From contig NZ_JALLPO010000030.1 of assembly GCF_023276435.1 (NCBI RefSeq), positions 61,139 to 125,138 on the forward strand: DNA of 64,000 nucleotides, given 5' to 3'. The position numbers were made by a program, and so were the translations under genes. The notes beneath the pieces were generated by a model that was not told the origin of the DNA, ran no database searches, and saw only the letters and a program-made list of their open reading frames with translations. Shown piece after piece: positions 16,174 through 24,940 of the stretch (within the stretch, counting starts at the first letter, position 1; each line of letters begins with the position of its first letter). The DNA comes from Sphaerisporangium perillae (GTDB lineage: Bacteria; Actinomycetota; Actinomycetes; Streptosporangiales; Streptosporangiaceae).

Positions 16174-18596
16174 CAGTGTGCTCCCAGAACCGAGTCGATC
16201 AAGCCGGCCAGCCGGGACTCCAGCGCCACCAGGGAGTCCAGCGGTTCGATCTGGCCTCGCGCGTGCTCGGCCGCCCGCGTCACCTGGGCATCGGGCAGGC
16301 CGATCCGGGCCAGTGCCTGATGGGCGGCCACGATCAACGTCGGGTACACCTCGGCCTCGATGAACTCCTTGGCCGCCCAGACCAGCGACCGGGCCGCCTG
16401 CTCGGGCGCCCCCCGGCGGACGTGCAGGAACGCGCGGAACAGCTCAGCTCTGGCCCGCCCGGACCGGTATCCCGCCCGCTCGAGGAACTCGCAGGCCAAC
16501 GCGAACGAGTCAAAGGCGGCCGGTTCGTCGTCGAGGCGCATCTGGGCGAGCGCCAGCGCGGTGTAGGTCTTGCCGAGTTCGTGCACTGCGGAGAGCTCTT
16601 CCTGCTGCCTGATCGCCTCGGCCGCGAGCCGCAGAGCCGACACCGGGTCGTTCCACGCCGCCAGTTCGACCCGGTTGGTGGCGATATTGGCCAGCCCCAC
16701 CACTGATCCCGCCCGCGCATAGCACGCGTGGGCCTCCTCCAGCCGCCGGACCGCGTCGTCGAAGTCGAGGTGGAACCGGTAGCCGAGGTGCATCAGCCGT
16801 ACCACGTCCCCGCGCAGCACCCAGTCGTCTTCCGGGGCGTCGCGCAGCACCTGCTCCGCGAGGGAGAACGCGGTGGCGAACCGCCCCTGCCACATGGGGA
16901 CCTCGGCCACCCACAGCCCCGCGATCGGGCGTACCGGGCCCTGGTGCCGCTCCCAGACCAGAGAGTAGATGTGGCCCGCCTCGGTGGTGTCCCCGGCGAG
17001 CCGCTTGGCGTGCGCCGCGGCCATCGCAAGCCGAGCCCCGGCCGTACTCTCCACATTGGGGAACGCTCCGAGATCGGTGAGGACCGCGGCCTCCGCGGCG
17101 TTCCCCATGGTGATCGCCGCCTCGGCGCGCAGGCAGCGGGCCGCCTCCGCCAGCTCCCCGCCGAGACCGAGTTCCGTCAGGTCGGCGAGGATGCCGTCCC
17201 CCGCCTGCTTGCCGCCGCGCTGGATGCTGCGATCGGCGTAGCTCAGGACGTCGTCCGCGGTGAGCACCCCGGCCCGCACCCCGTGGTACACCGCCTCGCG
17301 CAGCGCCGTTCCGTCGCCGGTGGTGGCACGGGCGTCCCAGGCCGCGCGCAGGTGCGCGTGCACCTCCCGCATCGCCTCGGTGCTGAGCCGCTCCCGCAGC
17401 GCGACCACCATCAGCTGGTGGAGCCGCAGTCCGTGCTGCCCGGCGGGATACACGAACGAGTAAGCGGTGAGTGATTCCCACGTGATCCGGTCGCCAGGGA
17501 GATCGAACGCTGCCGCCAGCGTGTGGAAGATCTCGAAATCGAAGGTGCGGGAGATGCTCAGCAGCTCCAGCAGCCGCACCTCGGCGGGGGCCACATGATT
17601 GAGGAACCGCTGCAGGATCTCCTCCAAGGAGACCGCCCGCGCGTTCCCCGCCTGGGTGTCCAGCGCCAGGTGCAGGTAGAACGGCAACCCCTGGGAGGCC
17701 TGCGCGATCACGGTGCCCTCGGAGATGCCCGCCTGCTTCAGCAGCTCGAGCCGCGCGGCCATCGGCAGCCCGTCCACCGGGCATTCCCGGACGATGTCGG
17801 CCCATTCGGGATCGTGCACCTGCCAGCCGAGAGGCTCCCGGCTGCCCATCACCACCAGGCCGTGGTCGAGCTGGGCGATCAGGTCCCGCAGCCACGCGTC
17901 AGCGCTCGAGACCCGCCCGGTCTTGACCGGGATGGGGACCAGCGCCTCGTACGCGTCGACGAACACCACGTGCGGCTTGGTGCCGGCGGCCCGCAGGTCC
18001 TGGGCGAACAGGTAGGTGACCGCGTCCAGCACATCGGTGTTCGACAGCTCGTCCAGCCGCTGGAGTATCTCGTCGTCCTTGATCACACGGCGGTGCCGCA
18101 CCGAGGACCGCGCCCGCTGCGCGAGTTTCAGCAACCCCACCGCCGTCCCGAACACCGGCAGCCCGGACGTCTCGTCCAGAATCGAGGTGAGGATCTCGCT
18201 CTCCTCGGCGAACGGCAGATCCGACTGGCTGATCTTCAAATGCGGGTGCAGCCGCTGCCACAGCACCGCGTACGCGATGTCGAAGTGGTCGAATATCACG
18301 CCCTGCCGGCCGAGGTCCATCCGCAGGACGGCGAGCGCGTCCTCCTGCTGCCGCATCGCCGGCACCTGCAGATCCAGCAGCGCCGTCCGGCACCCGTTCT
18401 CGGCGGCACGGTTCTTCAGCTCCCGTAGCAGGCGGGATTTGCCGATGCCGCCGACGCCGGTCACGTTGAAGACCCGAGGGCCCTGCCGATCGAAGGCGCG
18501 CCGCAGCTCGTGCGTGAACGCCTCGAGTACGTCTTCGCGATCGACGAACCGCCGATCGAGCGCGGCCACCCGCCGAAACCGCGGCTGCAGCGACAT
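16173..18596 (-). CDS. STAND-type NTPase with TPR-like repeats
   Basis: An 807-residue protein. After a short lead (RFVDREDVLEAFTHELRRAF) comes a Walker A VTGVGGIGKSRLLRELK, then HVVFVDAYEALVP as Walker B and VVMGSREPLGW, typical of AP-ATPase/STAND proteins. The C-terminal half (about residues 420-807) is a run of helical TPR-like repeats (AVRRLEEAHACYARAGSVVG). There is no DNA-binding domain like that of SARP/LAL regulators. A GAGGAG site precedes the ATG. It heads an operon with a phosphotransferase and a methyltransferase. STAND proteins act as ATP-driven sensor switches; the signal here is unknown, and defence or regulation are both possible. Confidence 0.8.
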   Translation of the reverse strand: MSLQPRFRRVAALDRRFVDREDVLEAFTHELRRAFDRQGPRVFNVTGVGGIGKSRLLRELKNRAAENGCRTALLDLQVPAMRQQEDALAVLRMDLGRQGVIFDHFDIAYAVLWQRLHPHLKISQSDLPFAEESEILTSILDETSGLPVFGTAVGLLKLAQRARSSVRHRRVIKDDEILQRLDELSNTDVLDAVTYLFAQDLRAAGTKPHVVFVDAYEALVPIPVKTGRVSSADAWLRDLIAQLDHGLVVMGSREPLGWQVHDPEWADIVRECPVDGLPMAARLELLKQAGISEGTVIAQASQGLPFYLHLALDTQAGNARAVSLEEILQRFLNHVAPAEVRLLELLSISRTFDFEIFHTLAAAFDLPGDRITWESLTAYSFVYPAGQHGLRLHQLMVVALRERLSTEAMREVHAHLRAAWDARATTGDGTALREAVYHGVRAGVLTADDVLSYADRSIQRGGKQAGDGILADLTELGLGGELAEAARCLRAEAAITMGNAAEAAVLTDLGAFPNVESTAGARLAMAAAHAKRLAGDTTEAGHIYSLVWERHQGPVRPIAGLWVAEVPMWQGRFATAFSLAEQVLRDAPEDDWVLRGDVVRLMHLGYRFHLDFDDAVRRLEEAHACYARAGSVVGLANIATNRVELAAWNDPVSALRLAAEAIRQQEELSAVHELGKTYTALALAQMRLDDEPAAFDSFALACEFLERAGYRSGRARAELFRAFLHVRRGAPEQAARSLVWAAKEFIEAEVYPTLIVAAHQALARIGLPDAQVTRAAEHARGQIEPLDSLVALESRLAGLIDSVLGAH

Positions 18597-18821
18597 CCGA
18601 TCTCCTCGGGGGGCGGGAGTAATGATCAGAGATGCTTTCGATCGCCTGGCGATCTACCATCCTAAACGCTCGGGGCGCGGTATTCGTGGCCCACAGGGGC
18701 GCCGAGACCGAGATGCTCTCCGGTTTCCCGCCTGCCCGGGTACCGCCCCCGGGGTGAGCGCCCGCCGGCGCGGACTGACAGTCTTGTTATCTCAAGGCGA
18801 GACGGTCGGGAGGGCGTGGAG

Positions 18822-19886
18822 ATGACGCAGCAGGTGCCCGATGGGGGGCCAGGGCGGCAGGCGGTGCCGCAGCCGGTGCTGAGCCCGCTGACGACGGCGG
18901 CGATCTTCCTGGTGGTGACGGTCGACCCGGGCGGCGAGCCCGTCGTGCGGGAGCTGCTGACCGATCTCCCGGCGCTCCAGCGGTCCGTCGGCTTCCGGGT
19001 GCCCGAGGGCAGGCTGAGCTGCGTCGCGGGCATCGGGTCGCGGGCGTGGGACCGCCTGTTCGCCGGGCCGCGCCCGGCCGAGCTGCACGAGTTCCGGGAG
19101 CTGGCCGGAGCCGTGCACCGGGCGGTCTCCACCCCTGGAGACCTGCTCTTCCATGTCCGGGCGATGCGGCTCGACCTGTGCTTCGAGCTCGCCTCCCAGA
19201 TCATGGACCGCCTGCGCGGGGTCGTCACGGTCCAGGACGAGGTCCAGGGCTTCAAGTACTTCGACGTACGCGACCTGCTCGGCTTCGTCGACGGGACGGA
19301 GAACCCGGTGGGGCCGGTGGCGAGCGAGGCCGTCCTGATCGGGGAGGAGGACCGGGAGTTCGCCGGCGGGAGCTACGTGATCGTGCAGAAGTACCTCCAC
19401 GATCTGACGGCGTGGAACGCCCTGCCGGTCGACGAGCAGGAGAGGGTGATCGGACGGACGAAGTTGTCCAACATCGAGCTGGACGACGCGGCCAAGCCGG
19501 CCGACTCCCACGTCGCCCTCACCACGATCACCGACCCGGACGGGACCGAGCGGCGCATCCTGCGCGACAACATGCCGTTCGGCAACGTGGGGAGGGGCGA
19601 GTTCGGCACCTACTTCATCGGCTACGCCCGCACCCCCGCCGTCACCGAGAGGATGCTGGAGAACATGTTCCTGGGGGACCCGCGGGGCAACCACGACAGG
19701 ATCCTGGGCTTCTCCACGGCGGTGACCGGCACGCTGTTCTTCGTGCCCACCGTCGACTTCCTCGACGACCTTCCCGAGCCCCCCGGCGCCGGCGTCATGG
19801 CCGAGGCCGGTACGACTCCCGATGCCCGGGCCGCGCACGACGGGTCCCTGCGGATCGGCGATCTCAAGAGGAGCACGACCCGATGA
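18822..19886 (+). CDS. Dye-decolorising peroxidase, encapsulin cargo
   Basis: A 354-residue DyP-type haem peroxidase, with GFVDGTENP (catalytic Asp of the GxxDG motif) and DSHVALTTI containing the proximal haem His region. The C-terminus ends DGSLRIGDLKRSTTR, which matches the DGSLGIGSLK-type targeting peptide that docks cargo inside encapsulin shells. I take ATG 18822, which has GGGAGG 8 bases upstream, over GTG 18816. The stop overlaps the encapsulin start (ATGA), the classic cargo-shell operon. Confidence 0.93.
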   Translation: MTQQVPDGGPGRQAVPQPVLSPLTTAAIFLVVTVDPGGEPVVRELLTDLPALQRSVGFRVPEGRLSCVAGIGSRAWDRLFAGPRPAELHEFRELAGAVHRAVSTPGDLLFHVRAMRLDLCFELASQIMDRLRGVVTVQDEVQGFKYFDVRDLLGFVDGTENPVGPVASEAVLIGEEDREFAGGSYVIVQKYLHDLTAWNALPVDEQERVIGRTKLSNIELDDAAKPADSHVALTTITDPDGTERRILRDNMPFGNVGRGEFGTYFIGYARTPAVTERMLENMFLGDPRGNHDRILGFSTAVTGTLFFVPTVDFLDDLPEPPGAGVMAEAGTTPDARAAHDGSLRIGDLKRSTTR

Positions 19887-20677
19887 ACAACCTGCACCGC
19901 GAGCTGGCCCCTATCTCGGATGCGGCGTGGGCCGACCTGGAGGAGGAGGCGCGGCGCACGTTCAAGCGCCACGTGGCCGGCCGCCGGGTCGTCGACGTCC
20001 CCGAGCCGGCCGGCCTGGAGTTGTCGGCGGTGTCCACCGGACACCTGGACTCCGTCGAGCCGCCCGCCCCGGGGGTCGTCGCCCGCACGCGCCGGTCCCA
20101 GCCCCTCCTGGAGCTGCGGGTGCCCTTCACCGTCGACCGGCGGCAGGTCGACGACGTCGAGCGGGGGGCCAAGGACGCCGACTGGCAGCCAGTGAAGGAC
20201 GCCGCCAAACGCATCGCGTTCGCCGAGGACCGCGCGGTGTTCCAGGGGTACGCCGCGGCGGGCATCGCCGGCATCCGCGACAGCTCGTCGAACCCGGCGC
20301 TGACGCTCCCGTCCGAGGTGGGCGACTACCCCGACGCCGTCAGCCAGGCCATCTCCGCGCTGCGCCTGGCAGGCGTGGGGGGCCCGTACGACCTGGCCCT
20401 CAGCGCCGACGCCTACACCGCCGTGAGCGAGACCGCAGTGCACGGTTATCCGGTCATCGAGCACATCGCGCGCCTGCTGGACGGGCAGATCATCTGGGCG
20501 CCCGCCATCGACGGGGCGTTCCTGCTGTCCAGCCGGGGCGGCGACTTCGAGCTGTGCATCGGCCAGGACCTGTCCATCGGCTACCTGTCCCACGACGCCA
20601 CCAGCATCGAGCTCTACTTCCAGGAGACGCTGACCTTCCTGGTCCACACCGCAGAGGCCGCGGTGACGCTCCACTAG
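19883..20677 (+). CDS. Encapsulin shell protein (family 1, linocin-M18-like)
   Basis: A 264-residue HK97-fold protein that assembles into a protein nanocompartment. Recognisable parts are the N-terminal LHRELAPISDAAWADLEEEA, the FTVDRRQVDDVERGAKDADW region, EDRAVFQGY, and the C-terminal IELYFQETLTFLVHTAEAAV. It overlaps the DyP peroxidase gene by 4 bases. Together they should package the peroxidase, consistent with oxidative-stress or lignin-like substrate roles known for this pair. Confidence 0.93.
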   Translation: MNNLHRELAPISDAAWADLEEEARRTFKRHVAGRRVVDVPEPAGLELSAVSTGHLDSVEPPAPGVVARTRRSQPLLELRVPFTVDRRQVDDVERGAKDADWQPVKDAAKRIAFAEDRAVFQGYAAAGIAGIRDSSSNPALTLPSEVGDYPDAVSQAISALRLAGVGGPYDLALSADAYTAVSETAVHGYPVIEHIARLLDGQIIWAPAIDGAFLLSSRGGDFELCIGQDLSIGYLSHDATSIELYFQETLTFLVHTAEAAVTLH

Positions 20678-20686
20678 CGACCGCGG

Positions 20687-21520
20687 TCAGAGGGGGAGCT
20701 CGTCCAGGACGGTGGTCGCCAGGGTGTTCGCGCGTGGCTCGTACTCGCGGGCGAGTGTGTGGAACACCAGCTCGGCCCGGATGGCCGGCCAGTCCTCGGG
20801 CAGGTGTTCGGCCGGCAGGTGCGGGTCCCGGCGGACGAGCTGGAGCCAGTCGGTGTGCAGGAGCAGTTGCCGTGCGAGGTCGTCGGGCGCCGAGGGGGGC
20901 GAGCCGGGGGTGGCCCAGCGGCCGAGGAAGGCGCGGTACCTTTGCGCGATCTCCTCGGTGTCGAAGGCCTTGCGGACGAGGTCGGCGGACTCGGTGGGCT
21001 TGGCCGACCGCGCCGTCAGCACGGTGACGTGGTCGCCGAGGTCGAGCGGGGCGAGGATGGCCGCGACGTCCATCGTGCCGGGCGCGATCCACAGCCCGCT
21101 CTGCAGCAGGCCGAATCCGGCCCAGATGAGCCGGGAGCGCAGGTCGTGCCGGGTGCTCCGGCGGCTGTCGGGGAGCGAGAATCCCACCAGTGTCCAGGTG
21201 CCGTCCCAGTCGCGGTTCACCGCGCCGGTCTCCCAGACCCGCCTGCGCCCGTCCTCGAGCACCTCCGCGGCGTGTCCGGTGAGCCCGAAGTACATCTTCC
21301 GCCCGTGGCGGTGCCGCGCCAGGAGGTTCCGCTTGACCATGCGGGCGAGCGTCGAGCGCACGGCCTCCTCGGAGACGCCGAGGCGGGCGAACACGTCGAT
21401 GATGCTCCCGGAGTAGACGGCGACGTCCCGCCCGAGCACGTAGATGCCGAGAAAGCTGAACATCAGGGACTGCGGGCGCGCAGCGGGCGCCGCTTGGTCG
21501 TCTTCGTCGCTGAGCCTCAC
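20687..21520 (-). CDS. PaaX-family transcriptional regulator
   Basis: A 277-residue protein from the GTG at 21518-21520. It has the PaaX layout: an N-terminal winged helix (MFSFLGIYVLGRDVAVYSG, then EEAVRSTLARMVKRNLLARHRHGRKMYFGLT) and the C-terminal PaaX domain with DGTWTLVGFSLPDSRR. The family founder represses phenylacetate genes in response to phenylacetyl-CoA. No paa genes are nearby, so its targets are elsewhere. Its 3' end faces the encapsulin gene. Confidence 0.85.
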   Translation of the reverse strand: MRLSDEDDQAAPAARPQSLMFSFLGIYVLGRDVAVYSGSIIDVFARLGVSEEAVRSTLARMVKRNLLARHRHGRKMYFGLTGHAAEVLEDGRRRVWETGAVNRDWDGTWTLVGFSLPDSRRSTRHDLRSRLIWAGFGLLQSGLWIAPGTMDVAAILAPLDLGDHVTVLTARSAKPTESADLVRKAFDTEEIAQRYRAFLGRWATPGSPPSAPDDLARQLLLHTDWLQLVRRDPHLPAEHLPEDWPAIRAELVFHTLAREYEPRANTLATTVLDELPL

Positions 21521-21680
21521 AACACGAGGGTAGGCGAGCCCGATACATCCGGCAAAAATTTGACGTGCGTTACCGAACCGCCTTGGCTTGCCGGGTTCGC
21601 GGCGTGAGGGAGACGCAGTCGCCTTCAGCGGCTCGCACCTCACCCTCGAACTCTGACCGGGTCCGGGATAATCGCGGCTC

Positions 21681-22748
21681 ATGAGGGACTGGCCCGAGGG
21701 TGTGGAGGAGACCGATCTGGTCTCGGCGCTGGGTGGCGGGTGGGCGGTCGAGGTCCGGTCGGCGCGCTACCTTCCGGTGGGCGCCGGGGGCTACCACTGG
21801 TCCGTGGCCGATGACGGCGGCCGGGCGTGGTTCGTGACGGTCGACGACCTCGGTGCCGAGGAGGTTTCGGGGGAGGCCGCCTTCGGCCGGCTCGGCAGGG
21901 CTTACGCCACCGCGCTGGCCCTTCGGCGGGACGCAGGGCTGGAGTTCGTGGTCGCGCCGATCCCCGCCCGCACCGGGGCGACGGTGTGGCGGCTCGGTCC
22001 GCGGTACGCCGTCTCGGTGTTCCCGATGGTGGAGGGCGAGGCCGGGGACTTCGGCGCGCACCGGCCGCAGGACCGGGACGAGGTGGCCCGGCTGCTCGTC
22101 CGGCTGCACGCGGCCACGCCGGTCGTCGCGGCCGGCGCTCCGCGCGCCGACCTGGCCCTGCCCGGCAGGGACCGGCTCCAGGACGCGCTGGACGCCCTCG
22201 GCCGGGAGTGGGCGGGCGGGCCGTTCTCCGAGCCGGCGCGGCGATTGCTGGCCTCCCGCGCTGGTCATGTCGAGCGGTTGCTCGGCGACTTCGACCGGCT
22301 CGTCGAGCGGGTGCGGGGCACGGACGCCGGCTGGGTCGTCACCCACGGCGAACCGCACCCCGGCAACCTGATCCGGTCCGCGGCCGGTCCGCGGCTCGTC
22401 GACTGGGACACCGTCCAGATCGCCCCGCCCGAACGGGACCTGTGGATGCTCACCGGCGACTCCGGCGACTCCGGCGACTCCGGCGACTCCGGCGACTCCG
22501 GCGACTCCGGCGGCTCGGGCGGCTCGGGCGGTTCAGGTGACTCCGGCGGCGTGCTGAGCGGGTACGGACGCGCCACCGGCCGGCCCGTCGACCCGGCCGG
22601 CCTCGCCCTCTATCGGGTGTGGTGGGAGCTGGCCGACATCACCATCTTCGTCGACGAGCTCCGCCGCCCGCACGGCACCGGCGAGGACATCACCGCGTCG
22701 TGGACCTACCTCAACGGCTACCTCGACGGCGGGAACCTCAGTCCTTGA
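21681..22748 (+). CDS. Phosphotransferase (APH fold) with Gly-Asp-Ser repeat insertion
   Basis: A 355-residue kinase-fold protein. The catalytic loop is WVVTHGEPHPGNLI, followed by LVDWDTVQIAPPERDLWML, as in aminoglycoside-phosphotransferase-like enzymes, although the catalytic Asp of HxD is Glu here (HGEPHPGN, a common variant). Directly after DLWMLTGD the chain contains ten Gly-Asp-Ser/Gly-Gly-Ser triplets from a DNA tandem repeat, which should form a flexible loop before the C-terminal helices. The last codons overlap an antisense relic of a sugar permease. Substrate unknown. Confidence 0.78.
   Translation: MRDWPEGVEETDLVSALGGGWAVEVRSARYLPVGAGGYHWSVADDGGRAWFVTVDDLGAEEVSGEAAFGRLGRAYATALALRRDAGLEFVVAPIPARTGATVWRLGPRYAVSVFPMVEGEAGDFGAHRPQDRDEVARLLVRLHAATPVVAAGAPRADLALPGRDRLQDALDALGREWAGGPFSEPARRLLASRAGHVERLLGDFDRLVERVRGTDAGWVVTHGEPHPGNLIRSAAGPRLVDWDTVQIAPPERDLWMLTGDSGDSGDSGDSGDSGDSGGSGGSGGSGDSGGVLSGYGRATGRPVDPAGLALYRVWWELADITIFVDELRRPHGTGEDITASWTYLNGYLDGGNLSP
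22455..22544 (+). repeat. 9-bp tandem repeat inside a phosphotransferase gene
   Basis: Six perfect GGCGACTCC units (22455-22508) are followed by three GGCGGCTCG/GGCGGTTCA units and one GGTGACTCC. The unit length keeps the reading frame, so slipped-strand changes would lengthen or shorten the Gly/Asp/Ser loop without breaking the protein. Confidence 0.9.
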
Positions 22749-22791
22749 CCGCGCCCGCCGTGACGCCCGCGGCGACGTAGCGCTGGGCGCC
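22738..22791 (-). pseudogene. Tail of a sugar ABC transporter permease (relic)
   Basis: The last codons read AQRYVAAGVTAGAVKD-stop, the usual C-terminus of MalG/LacG-type carbohydrate permeases. Nothing upstream in this frame continues the gene. Its stop overlaps the end of the opposite-strand phosphotransferase gene. Confidence 0.6.
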
Positions 22792-22922
22792 GCGAGTCCA
22801 CCTCGGTGCCGTACCCCGCCCCGTCTCCGGGTGAGCGCCCCGGCGGCCGGGGCGCGTCCGCCGAGATGGCGTACGGGTTCACCCTGGGCCGCGGGCGGAC
22901 GAGATCGTCGCATCGTGTCAGG

Positions 22923-23109
22923 TCAAAGCGTGGACTCGCGGATCGTCAGGCGGCAGGGCATCCGGTGGACGCCCGGGGTCGCCCGGCCGTCCATCGCCGC
23001 GAACAGGTGCTGGGCCGCGGTGCGGCCCAGCACCTCCAGGTTCATGTCCACCGTGGTCAGCGGGGGCCTGGTCTCGGTGGACAGGACCTCCCAGTTGTCG
23101 TAGCCGCCC
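22923..23109 (-). pseudogene. C-terminal fragment of a LacI-family repressor
   Basis: About 61 codons, from GYDNWEVLSTETRPPLTTV through VDMNLEVLGRTAAQHLFAAMD to MPCRLTIRESTL-stop, match the end of LacI/GalR/CebR-type ligand-binding domains. The DNA-binding and most of the ligand domain are missing, with an abrupt edge before GYDNW. Confidence 0.75.
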
Positions 23110-23142
23110 CCAGCGCTGCGACCACCGCTCACGGCCATCACG

Positions 23143-23441
23143 ATGGCGATCGCCCTGGTGCTGGGCATGGCAGGCGCGGCGTTCGCCGCCAACCCGATCA
23201 TCACCTCCATCTACACCGCCGACCCCTCCGCCCTGGTGGTCGGCGACACCATGTACATCTACGCCAGGCACGACGAGGCCGCGCCCGGCGCCACCAACTT
23301 CTACATGCGCGCGGCGTCGCCGCCGGCACCTTCAACGACGTGACCTTCACCGCGGTGAGCACCACCAGGATCAGGCTGAACATCACCTCCCGCAGCGGCT
23401 ACTCGACCGGGCTGCTGGAGGTGAAGCCACTTGCTCCCTGA
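23143..23441 (+). pseudogene. Secreted GH43-type glycosidase, head and tail fused by deletion
   Basis: The 5' part encodes a signal peptide (AIALVLGMAGAAFA) and the GH43 opening NPIITSIYTADPSALVVGDTM with IYARHDEAA, up to about 23308. After a frame change the 3' part reads TFTAVSTTRIRLNITSRSG to LLEVKPLAP-stop, the end of a beta-sandwich module. The catalytic body is missing. Together with the flanking permease and LacI tails this is the remains of a hemicellulose-use locus. Confidence 0.65.
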
Positions 23442-23450
23442 CGACGGGGC

Positions 23451-24143
23451 TTAGCCGTCGCCGAGGCGGTGCACGGTGACGTCCAGCCGGGACGCGAGCT
23501 CCGCCACGGTCGCGCCGTACGTCTCGAGCACCGTCACACCGCCGGAGTCGATGTGGAAGAGCGCCTGGTCTGTGTAGATCCGGCTCACACAGGCCAGGCC
23601 CGTGAGCGGGTAGGTGCATTCGGGGACGACCTTTGGGGTGCCGTCCTTGGCGAACAGCGTCATCATGACGAACACCTCCTTGGCCCCGATCGCCAGGTCC
23701 ATGGCGCCGCCGACGGCGGGGATCGCGTCGGCGGCGCCGGTGTGCCAGTTCGCGAGGTCGCCGCGTTCGGAGACCTGGTAGGCGCCGAGCACGCACACGT
23801 CGAGATGGCCGCCTCGGATCATCCCGAAGGAGTCGGCGTGGTGGAAGTAAGAGGCGCCCGGCAGCTCGGTGACCGGGATCTTGCCCGCGTTGGTCAGGTC
23901 GGGGTCCACCTCGTCGCCGTGCGCGGCAGGGCCCATGCCGAGCATGCCGTTCTCGGTGTGCAGGACGACCCCCGAGTCGGCCGCGAGATGGTCGGCGACC
24001 ATCGTCGGCTGGCCGATGCCGAGGTTCACGAACGAGCCGCGCGGGATGTCGCGGGCGACCACGGCGGCGAGCTCGTCACGGTCGAGCGGGCCACGGCCGA
24101 GGTGCTCGACGGTACGGCCGGCGGGGTGGGTGGCGACGGTCAT
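23451..24143 (-). CDS. pcaJ: 3-oxoacid CoA-transferase, subunit B
   Basis: A 230-residue beta subunit with FVNLGIGQPTMVADHL and the catalytic ENGMLGMGP segment, whose Glu forms the CoA thioester. It moves CoA from succinyl-CoA to a 3-oxoacid such as 3-oxoadipate. It overlaps subunit A by ATGA. The pca name rests on the IclR-type sites and thiolase relic upstream, which point to the beta-ketoadipate pathway; acetoacetate transferase (scoB) is the alternative. Confidence 0.8.
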   Translation of the reverse strand: MTVATHPAGRTVEHLGRGPLDRDELAAVVARDIPRGSFVNLGIGQPTMVADHLAADSGVVLHTENGMLGMGPAAHGDEVDPDLTNAGKIPVTELPGASYFHHADSFGMIRGGHLDVCVLGAYQVSERGDLANWHTGAADAIPAVGGAMDLAIGAKEVFVMMTLFAKDGTPKVVPECTYPLTGLACVSRIYTDQALFHIDSGGVTVLETYGATVAELASRLDVTVHRLGDG

Positions 24144-24817
24144 GCGGCGGCCTCCGCTGTGCTCAGGTCGAGGACCCGGTCGACGTAGATGCAGGGGGTG
24201 ACGACGGCCTCAGGGTCGAGCTCGCCGACCTCGACGACCCGGCGCACCTCGGCGATCGTCACTCTCGCCGCGGTCGCCATGACGGGCCCGAAGTTGCGGG
24301 CGGTCTTGCGGTAGACGAGGTTGCCCATCGTGTCGCTGACATGGGCGCCGATGAGCGCGACGTCACCCTTGATCGGGTACTCCAGCACGTGGTCGCGGCC
24401 GTCGATGGTGCGCGTCTCCTTGCCCTCGGCCAGCAGCGTGCCGGCCCCGGTGGGGCAGTAGAAGGCGCCGATGCCGGCGCCGGCGGCGCGCATGCGCTCC
24501 GCCAGGGTGCCCTGCGGGACGACCTCCAGCTCGATCTTTCCCGCCCGGTAGAGGTCGTCGAAGACCCAGGAGTCGCTCTGACGCGGGAACGAGCAGATCA
24601 TCTTGCGCACCCGGCCGGCGGCGAGCAGCGCGGCCAGGCCGGTGTCGCCGTTGCCCGCGTTGTTGCTGACCACGATCAGGTCCTTGGCGCCCTGCCGGAT
24701 CAGCGCGTCGATGAGCGTGACGGGCATGCCCGCCATTCCGAAACCCCCGACCAGGACGGTGGAGCCGTCCGCGATCCCCGCGACCGCTCCGTCGGGTTCG
24801 GTGGTGACAACGGTCAT
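24140..24817 (-). CDS. pcaI: 3-oxoacid CoA-transferase, subunit A
   Basis: A 225-residue alpha subunit with the nucleotide-loop VLVGGFGMAGMPVTLIDAL, SNNAGNGDTGLAALL, and the C-terminal TPCIYVDRVLDL. It pairs with the B subunit to activate 3-oxoadipate (or acetoacetate). Its ATG overlaps the stop of a short upstream reading frame left from a deleted thiolase (ATGA), so it now depends on that remnant's strong ribosome site for coupling. Two IclR-type palindromes lie upstream. Confidence 0.8.
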   Translation of the reverse strand: MTVVTTEPDGAVAGIADGSTVLVGGFGMAGMPVTLIDALIRQGAKDLIVVSNNAGNGDTGLAALLAAGRVRKMICSFPRQSDSWVFDDLYRAGKIELEVVPQGTLAERMRAAGAGIGAFYCPTGAGTLLAEGKETRTIDGRDHVLEYPIKGDVALIGAHVSDTMGNLVYRKTARNFGPVMATAARVTIAEVRRVVEVGELDPEAVVTPCIYVDRVLDLSTAEAAA

Positions 24818-24921
24818 GACGTGCTCATGGTCTCACGAACGACGGCCGGTCCCTGGCCCGCGCCGACGCGGATGCCGGCGACGCCCGAGGACGACCGCCG
24901 AGGCGCCGTCGTTGAACCCAT
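24814..24921 (-). pseudogene. Thiolase remnant (pcaF-like) heading the CoA-transferase operon
   Basis: A 35-codon reading frame with a strong AGGGGGA ribosome site ends GIRVGAGQGPAVVRETMSTS, matching the CVGVGQGxAVVLE end of thiolases. In the adjacent frame the same DNA reads GFNDGASAVVL, matching the internal NDGASAVVL motif of thiolases. Most of the gene has therefore been removed, leaving two thiolase pieces in different frames, while coupling to the next gene is preserved. Confidence 0.6.
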
Positions 24922-24940
24922 GACGTCCCCCTTTTTGTGT

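Noticed and set aside
22455..22544. Possible CRISPR-like or regulatory repeat
   Set aside because: Units are 9 bp without spacers and in frame with a coding sequence; this is a coding tandem repeat.
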